Positions 59,270 to 64,000 of a stretch of DNA of 64,000 nt are shown piece after piece. A program made the position numbers and the translations under genes. Position 1 is the first letter of the stretch, and each line of letters starts with the position of its first letter. The notes below the pieces were generated by a model. The model worked only from the letters and a program-made list of their open reading frames with translations. It was not told the origin of the DNA and searched no databases. This stretch comes from Oscillospiraceae bacterium (GTDB lineage: Bacteria > Bacillota > Clostridia > Oscillospirales > Oscillospiraceae), in contig JAFWGE010000031.1 in the NCBI GenBank assembly GCA_017512485.1, positions 1 through 64,000 of the forward strand, read 5' to 3'.

Positions 59270-60619
59270 ATGCCTAAAACGTCCATACTCCGGGGCAACG
59301 TCAGGAAACAGCTCATAACCCTGGCCGTACCCCTTCTTCTCGGCAGCCTGCTGCAGCAGCTGTACAATACCGCGGACGCCCTGATAGTCGGGAGATATCT
59401 GGGCGCGGAACCTTTCGCGGCCATCGGGGTCTCCGGTACGGTAATGAATCTGTTTATTTTTGCCCTCAACGGTTTCTGTGTGGGCTCCGGTGTGCTTTTC
59501 GGGCAGCTCTACGGCGCGGACGACAAGCCGAAGTTCCGCAGGGCGTCATTCACGGCTCTCTCTTCCGGGGCCTGCGTCACGCTTGTCACAAGCGCGGTCT
59601 CCATCTGTCTGATGCCTTTGATCCTGAAACTGCTCAGCACACCTGCCGAACTCAGGCCTCACTGCGCGGCATATCTTACCGTCATACTCTCCGGGCTCAT
59701 CTGCACGTACCTGTACAATCTTTTTTCCGCCATGCTCAGGGCGATCGGGGACACGAAGGCCTCTCTCTTCTTCCTGCTGATGAGCGTCCTTTTAAACCTC
59801 ATATTGGATTTCCTGCTCATAGCGGTTCTCCGTCTGGCGATAAAAGCCGCGGCGGCGGCCACGGTCGCCTCTCAGACCGTCTCCGTTATCTGCTGCGTGA
59901 TATATATCATGAAAAAGTATCCGTCGCTGATTTTCCTGAAAGAAGACGTCGGCTTCCATCGCGACATACTTTCGTCAATAATGAAGCTCGGTACCGTGTC
60001 CGCCCTCCAGCAGTGCAGCCTTTATCTGGGGAAGCTGCTGGTACAGGGGGCTGTCAACCCCCTCGGGACCGCAGGAATAGCCGCTTATACCGCGGCCACC
60101 AGGATAGAGGGCTTTGCCAGCTCCTTCGGAGACAGCTGCGGGCAGAGCATGTCCATTTTTATCTCGCAGAACTACGGCGCCGGGAACCTTCCCAGGATAA
60201 GGGAGGGGATGAGAAAAGGGATGGGACTCCTTGCGGGAATGGGCATAGCGCTCTCCGCCATCATGTTCGCCTTCGCCGGGATCCTTATTCCCATATTTCT
60301 GAAAGAAACTTCACCGGAGATACTTAAACAGGGCTGTCAGTATCTGCACGTAGTCTCGATCTTTTATACCCTCAGCTTCCTGGGCAACGGAAACGTCGGG
60401 TTCTTCCGGGGCACCGGCAAGGTGCTCGTGCCCTTTGCCTGTACCACCATGCATCTGGCATTGAGGGTAATCCTCTCCTATATTTTTGTCCCTGTATACG
60501 GCCTCGGCGCCGTAGCCCTCGCCACCGGTATAGGCTGGGTGCTGGCGGTCTCCGCCCAGAGCAGCATATACTTTATCCTGTGGAAAAAGAGGGCGTTCGA
60601 CCGCCCCGGCGCTGTGTGA
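59270..60619 (+). CDS. MATE-family efflux transporter
   Basis: The 449-residue membrane protein has about twelve helices and the MATE pattern: AVPLLLGSLLQQLYNTADALIVGRYLGAE in the first half, and FGDSCGQSMSIFISQNYGAG with its repeat-related helices in the second. It would export drugs or metabolites using a Na+ or H+ gradient. It stands alone in front of the pyrimidine operon, with AAAAGGCGG upstream of the ATG. It is in the DinF/NorM-like group by pattern, but the substrate is unknown. Confidence 0.92.
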   Translation: MPKTSILRGNVRKQLITLAVPLLLGSLLQQLYNTADALIVGRYLGAEPFAAIGVSGTVMNLFIFALNGFCVGSGVLFGQLYGADDKPKFRRASFTALSSGACVTLVTSAVSICLMPLILKLLSTPAELRPHCAAYLTVILSGLICTYLYNLFSAMLRAIGDTKASLFFLLMSVLLNLILDFLLIAVLRLAIKAAAAATVASQTVSVICCVIYIMKKYPSLIFLKEDVGFHRDILSSIMKLGTVSALQQCSLYLGKLLVQGAVNPLGTAGIAAYTAATRIEGFASSFGDSCGQSMSIFISQNYGAGNLPRIREGMRKGMGLLAGMGIALSAIMFAFAGILIPIFLKETSPEILKQGCQYLHVVSIFYTLSFLGNGNVGFFRGTGKVLVPFACTTMHLALRVILSYIFVPVYGLGAVALATGIGWVLAVSAQSSIYFILWKKRAFDRPGAV

Positions 60620-60765
60620 TGCGGGCAGTTATGCGCGGCACGCCCTGGAACCTTTGCCAATATCGTACGGGCCGTGCCGCGTCCGCCGCCTCCCCGCTCG
60701 GAGCACCCCGCTCGGCCATATTCGTGATTATCTCCCGGAGAAGCCGCATTTGCCCTGTCAGGCTA

Positions 60766-60794
60766 TTGACACGCATTTTCCCAGGTGATAAAAT
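60766..60794 (+). promoter_or_regulatory. Promoter of the pyrimidine operon
   Basis: TTGACA and TAAAAT, 17 bases apart. Transcription would start near 60801, upstream of the leader hairpins. Confidence 0.8.
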
Positions 60795-60810
60795 AACAAA
60801 AATTTTTAAA

Positions 60811-60913
60811 GCAGCGCAGAGCTGCCGGCAATATGATATCCCTTCATAATGGTCAGACGTTTGCCCGGGAACATATTGCATCACACTGCGGCCCTGCCGA
60901 AGCAGGGTTTTTT
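60811..60913 (+). promoter_or_regulatory. Leader of pyrC-carB with terminator
   Basis: A hairpin GCAGC/GCTGC (60811-60825) is followed by an inverted repeat GCAATATG (60828) and CATATTGC (60872), then a terminator CCCTGC-CGAA-GCAGGG plus six T (60892-60913). This arrangement suggests transcription attenuation. I do not see a clear PyrR-binding consensus. The interval 60620-60765 shows no gene. Confidence 0.7.
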
Positions 60914-60960
60914 GTTTGTCCCAGGTTTTCAGATGATATTTCCGCGGGAGGGTTTTGCCA

Positions 60961-62199
60961 ATGCTGAAAGATATTATCTCCGCCGATCCCGCCTCCGGGC
61001 ATTTGAGAAGGTCTGATTTTCCATCCCCCTCTTCCCGTATTGGCGATATCCTTTTTTTCGACCGCGGTGATTCCAGTAAATATTGCCTTATCCCCGGTCT
61101 CGCAGACGTACATGTCCATCTGCGGGAGCCGGGTTTTTCATACAAGGAAACCATTCGTTCCGGCACCGCCGCGGCCGCCCGCGGGGGCTATACCGCGGTC
61201 TGCTCCATGCCAAATCTGTCCCCGGTCCCCGACTGCACGGAAGCACTTGCGGTCCAGACGGATATCATCCGCTCGGACGCGCTGATCGACGTGTTCCCTT
61301 ACGGCTCCATTACCCGCGGCGAGGCTGGGGAACAGCTTTCGGACATGCCCGCGCTCGCCCCGTCTGTATGCGCGTTCTCCGACGACGGGCACGGGGTGCA
61401 GAGTGATGACGTGATGCGGCAGGCCATGGAGCTCTCCGCTTCCCTGGACAAAATGATCGCCGCCCACTGCGAGGACAACTCCCTGCTGAACGGCGGGTAT
61501 ATCCACAGCGGGAAATACGCCTCGGAGCACGGCCACAGGGGGATCTCTTCCGAGAGCGAGTGGAGGCAGCTCGGGCGTGACCTTGACCTCGTCGCCAAAA
61601 CGGGCTGCCGGTACCATATGTGCCACGTATCCACAAAGGAGTCCGTCTCGCTCATACGCGAGGCAAAACGCGGCGGCCTCGACGTAACGTGTGAGACCGC
61701 CCCCCACTATCTGCTCCTGGACGAGAGCTGTCTCAGGGAAGACGGCCGTTTCAAAATGAACCCGCCTCTCCGCGCCCGTGAGGACAGGGAGGCCCTGCTC
61801 GACGGCATCTGCGACGGCACCGTCGATATGATCGCCACCGACCACGCCCCCCACAGCGCGGAGGAAAAAAGCCTCGGCCTGTCAGGAAGCGCTTTCGGGA
61901 TAACGGGGCTTGAATGCTCCTTTGACGCCCTGTACACGTATCTGGTGCTGAAGGGCGCCGTCAGTCTTGGGAAACTCATAGACCTCATGTCCCTGGCTCC
62001 CCGCAGGAGGTTCCGCCTGCCCGTGCGGGAAAATGACTTCACGGTTTTCCTGCTGGGAGAGCAGCGCGCCATAGACTCCGGCAAGTTCGCTTCCGCCGGA
62101 AAAAGCACCCCATTCGACGGCTGGACTGTCAGCTCCAGATGCATTCTCACGGTATGCGGCGGCAGGACAGTATGGTTTGACGAAATAGAATCGATTTGA
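60961..62199 (+). CDS. pyrC: Dihydroorotase
   Basis: The 412-residue class I dihydroorotase cyclises carbamoyl-aspartate to dihydroorotate. The metal motif is DVHVHLREPG (His51, His53), followed by GGYTAVCSMPN, AHCEDN, CHVSTKESV with further His ligands, and ATDHAPHS near residue 293. FGITGLECSF is characteristic of class I. ATG 60961 has GGGAGGG about eight bases upstream. carB follows 32 bases downstream, so pyrimidine synthesis genes are grouped. Confidence 0.94.
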   Translation: MLKDIISADPASGHLRRSDFPSPSSRIGDILFFDRGDSSKYCLIPGLADVHVHLREPGFSYKETIRSGTAAAARGGYTAVCSMPNLSPVPDCTEALAVQTDIIRSDALIDVFPYGSITRGEAGEQLSDMPALAPSVCAFSDDGHGVQSDDVMRQAMELSASLDKMIAAHCEDNSLLNGGYIHSGKYASEHGHRGISSESEWRQLGRDLDLVAKTGCRYHMCHVSTKESVSLIREAKRGGLDVTCETAPHYLLLDESCLREDGRFKMNPPLRAREDREALLDGICDGTVDMIATDHAPHSAEEKSLGLSGSAFGITGLECSFDALYTYLVLKGAVSLGKLIDLMSLAPRRRFRLPVRENDFTVFLLGEQRAIDSGKFASAGKSTPFDGWTVSSRCILTVCGGRTVWFDEIESI

Positions 62200-62231
62200 T
62201 TTTTGATTTCCTGTCAAGGAGGAACGCACCG

Positions 62232-64000
62232 ATGCCAAAACGCACCGACATTAAAAAGATCATGATCATAGGCTCCGGGCCCATTGTTATCGGCCAGGCG
62301 GCTGAATTCGACTACGCCGGCACGCAGGCCTGCCTCGCCCTCAGGGAAGAGGGCTACAGCGTCGTCCTGGTCAACTCCAATCCCGCGACGATAATGACCG
62401 ACACCACCATGGCGGACAAGGTATACATGGAACCCCTTACCCTGGAATACATCGCCCGTATTCTGCGGTATGAGCGCCCGGACGCCATAATACCCGGTCT
62501 GGGCGGACAGGTCGCGCTGAATCTCGCGATGCAGCTTGAAAAGAAGGGCGTGCTGGAGGAGTGCCAGACCAAACTTCTCGGCACTCCCGCCGAGAGCATA
62601 GAGCGCGCCGAGGACAGGGAGCTTTTCAAGGAGCTTTGCCTGGAGATCGGGGAGCCCGTCATCCCCTCCCTGATAACATATTCGCCTGAAGAGGCGAAAA
62701 AAGCCGCTGAAACGATAGGTTATCCCGTTGTCCTCCGGCCCGCGTTCACCCTGGGCGGTACCGGCGGCGGTTTCGTCAACAACGAGAGCGAGATGGACGC
62801 CCTCGCCCCCAACGCCTTCTCTGTCTCCCCCGTCCACCAGGTACTGGTGGAGAAAAGCGTAAAGGGATATAAGGAGATAGAATTCGAAGTGATGCGCGAC
62901 GGCGCCGATACCGCCATAACCATCTGCGGCATGGAAAACGTGGACCCTGTAGGCGTCCACACCGGCGACTCGATAGTCGTGGCGCCCATCCTCTCCCTCA
63001 GTGAAAAAGACCTCAAAATGCTGAACGACAGCGCTATACGTATAATCCGCGCCCTCAGGATAGAGGGAGGGTGCAACGTGCAGTTCGCCCTTCATCCCGA
63101 GACCAGCGAGTATTACGTCATCGAGGTAAATCCAAGAGTGTCCCGCTCATCGGCGCTCGCCTCGAAAGCCAGCGGTTACCCCATTGCCAGGGTAACGGCC
63201 AAGATCGCGGTGGGCATGCGTCTCAACGAGATATCCATAGCGAACACCACTGCCATGTTCGAGCCGTCCCTCGACTACATAGTCGCCAAATTCCCCCGCT
63301 TCGCTTTTGACAAATTTTCCGGTGCCGCCAACACCCTTGGCACCCAGATGAAAGCCACCGGCGAGGTCATGGGCATAGGCGCCACCCTGGAAGAGGCTTT
63401 CCTGAAATCGGTGCGGTCCCTTGAGACCGGGGTCTGTCATCTGCATATGCCGAAATTTGACAGCATGGGTACGGACAGGCTCTTTGAATACATCGGGATC
63501 TTTCACGATGACAATATTTACGCCATAGCGCAGCTGCTCCGTCTCGGCGCGGACGTCAGCGATATCTGCCGTGTAAGCAGCATCACCCGCGTTTTCATAG
63601 ACGCCGTCGCCTCCATAGTAAAGGCCGAGGCGGAGGTGAAGGCGTCCCCCTGGAACATGGACGTTTTCAAAAAGGCCAAAAAACTGGGCTTCAGCGACAA
63701 GTACATATCCCAGCTCTGGGGAGTGCCCGAGAAAGAGGTTTGGAACTACCGCGTCAAAAATGACATCTTCCCTGTTTACAGGATGGTGGACACATGCCAC
63801 ACCGGCGCGTATATCCCATATTTCTTCTCAAGCTATACGGGCAGCAACCAGTCCATAGTCACCGACCGTGACAAAAAGCTCGTCCTGGGGGCCGGTCCCA
63901 TAAGGATCGGCCAGGGAATAGAGTTCGACTACTCCACCGTCCACGCGGTTAAGACCATACGGGAACACGGCTATGAGGCAATAATCATAAACAACAACCC
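62232..64000 (+). CDS. carB: Carbamoyl-phosphate synthase large subunit, 5' part
   Basis: The gene starts at ATG 62232, with AAGGAGG nine bases upstream, and runs to the window edge, giving 589 of about 1,070 residues without a stop. It makes carbamoyl phosphate from bicarbonate, ATP and ammonia. MPKRTDIKKIMIIGSGPIVI, AEFDYAGTQAC, LRPAFTLGGTGGGFV and EVNPRVSRSSALASKA are hallmarks of the first ATP-grasp half. The start of the second half is also visible (LGAGPIRIGQGIEFDYSTVH). It should pair with a CarA subunit encoded elsewhere. Confidence 0.96.
   Translation, partial: MPKRTDIKKIMIIGSGPIVIGQAAEFDYAGTQACLALREEGYSVVLVNSNPATIMTDTTMADKVYMEPLTLEYIARILRYERPDAIIPGLGGQVALNLAMQLEKKGVLEECQTKLLGTPAESIERAEDRELFKELCLEIGEPVIPSLITYSPEEAKKAAETIGYPVVLRPAFTLGGTGGGFVNNESEMDALAPNAFSVSPVHQVLVEKSVKGYKEIEFEVMRDGADTAITICGMENVDPVGVHTGDSIVVAPILSLSEKDLKMLNDSAIRIIRALRIEGGCNVQFALHPETSEYYVIEVNPRVSRSSALASKASGYPIARVTAKIAVGMRLNEISIANTTAMFEPSLDYIVAKFPRFAFDKFSGAANTLGTQMKATGEVMGIGATLEEAFLKSVRSLETGVCHLHMPKFDSMGTDRLFEYIGIFHDDNIYAIAQLLRLGADVSDICRVSSITRVFIDAVASIVKAEAEVKASPWNMDVFKKAKKLGFSDKYISQLWGVPEKEVWNYRVKNDIFPVYRMVDTCHTGAYIPYFFSSYTGSNQSIVTDRDKKLVLGAGPIRIGQGIEFDYSTVHAVKTIREHGYEAIIINNN

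Overview
The window looks like a chromosomal segment of a strictly anaerobic, fairly GC-rich, Gram-positive Clostridia member, probably a gut Oscillospirales relative. The clues are sortases and LPXTG-like anchored pilins, two ferredoxin-dependent 2-oxoacid oxidoreductases, Clostridia-type rplJ-rplL order with an L10 leader, corrinoid and molybdopterin enzymes, and no respiratory chain genes. The taxon is inferred from gene content only.

Layout. 1-239: start of a secreted protein running off the left edge. 240-1270: an unusual array of small hairpins, tRNA-Arg(ACG) and dispersed repeats. 1273-12134 (minus strand): a pilus locus with two class B sortases, three isopeptide-type pilins, a signal-peptidase-like protein without catalytic residues, a small basic protein and a very large repeat adhesin broken by a frameshift. 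It is read from a strong promoter at 12405-12433 with a leader of about 265 nt. 12632-18210 (plus): corrinoid-protein reactivator, thioesterase, topoisomerase III and CoA-transferase. 18577-22565: polar amino acid ABC transporter and a frameshifted M20 amidohydrolase.

22710-34589 is the most distinctive region. It holds an orphan molybdopterin oxidoreductase, an Old Yellow Enzyme-type reductase, a LysR regulator and a divergent operon. The operon has five small proteins, four of them unrecognised and one a degenerate Nudix, followed by a large molybdopterin subunit and a three-cluster ferredoxin subunit with a C-terminal beta domain. The last pair has the architecture of pyrogallol-phloroglucinol transhydroxylase, so this is a candidate phenolic or polyphenol metabolism locus.

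34850-36931: an MtnA-family isomerase, an apparently orphan cobalamin riboswitch and an HD phosphohydrolase. 37027-38231: L10 leader, rplJ, rplL. 38376-43613: two-component system plus ABC3/FtsX-type transporter, resembling peptide-antibiotic sensing and detoxification modules. 43696-48698 (minus): cobalamin nucleotide-loop assembly operon (cobD, cobT, cobU, cobS, a short cobU-like gene, a cobC-like phosphatase) behind a cobalamin riboswitch. 48839-50925: an SDR and galE. 50995-57483 (minus): a four-subunit 2-oxoacid:ferredoxin oxidoreductase followed by a single-chain pyruvate:ferredoxin oxidoreductase. 57842-60619: heavy-metal-binding chaperone, an SDR lacking its catalytic Lys, and a MATE exporter. 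60766-64000: pyrimidine operon start (leader, pyrC, carB), running off the right edge.

Links between regions: the cob operon can supply the corrinoid that the reactivator at 12632 services and that the riboswitches sense. The oxidoreductases at 50995-57357 supply reduced ferredoxin. The molybdenum enzymes, reductase, transporters and CoA-handling enzymes suggest a metabolism built on scavenging host or diet compounds.
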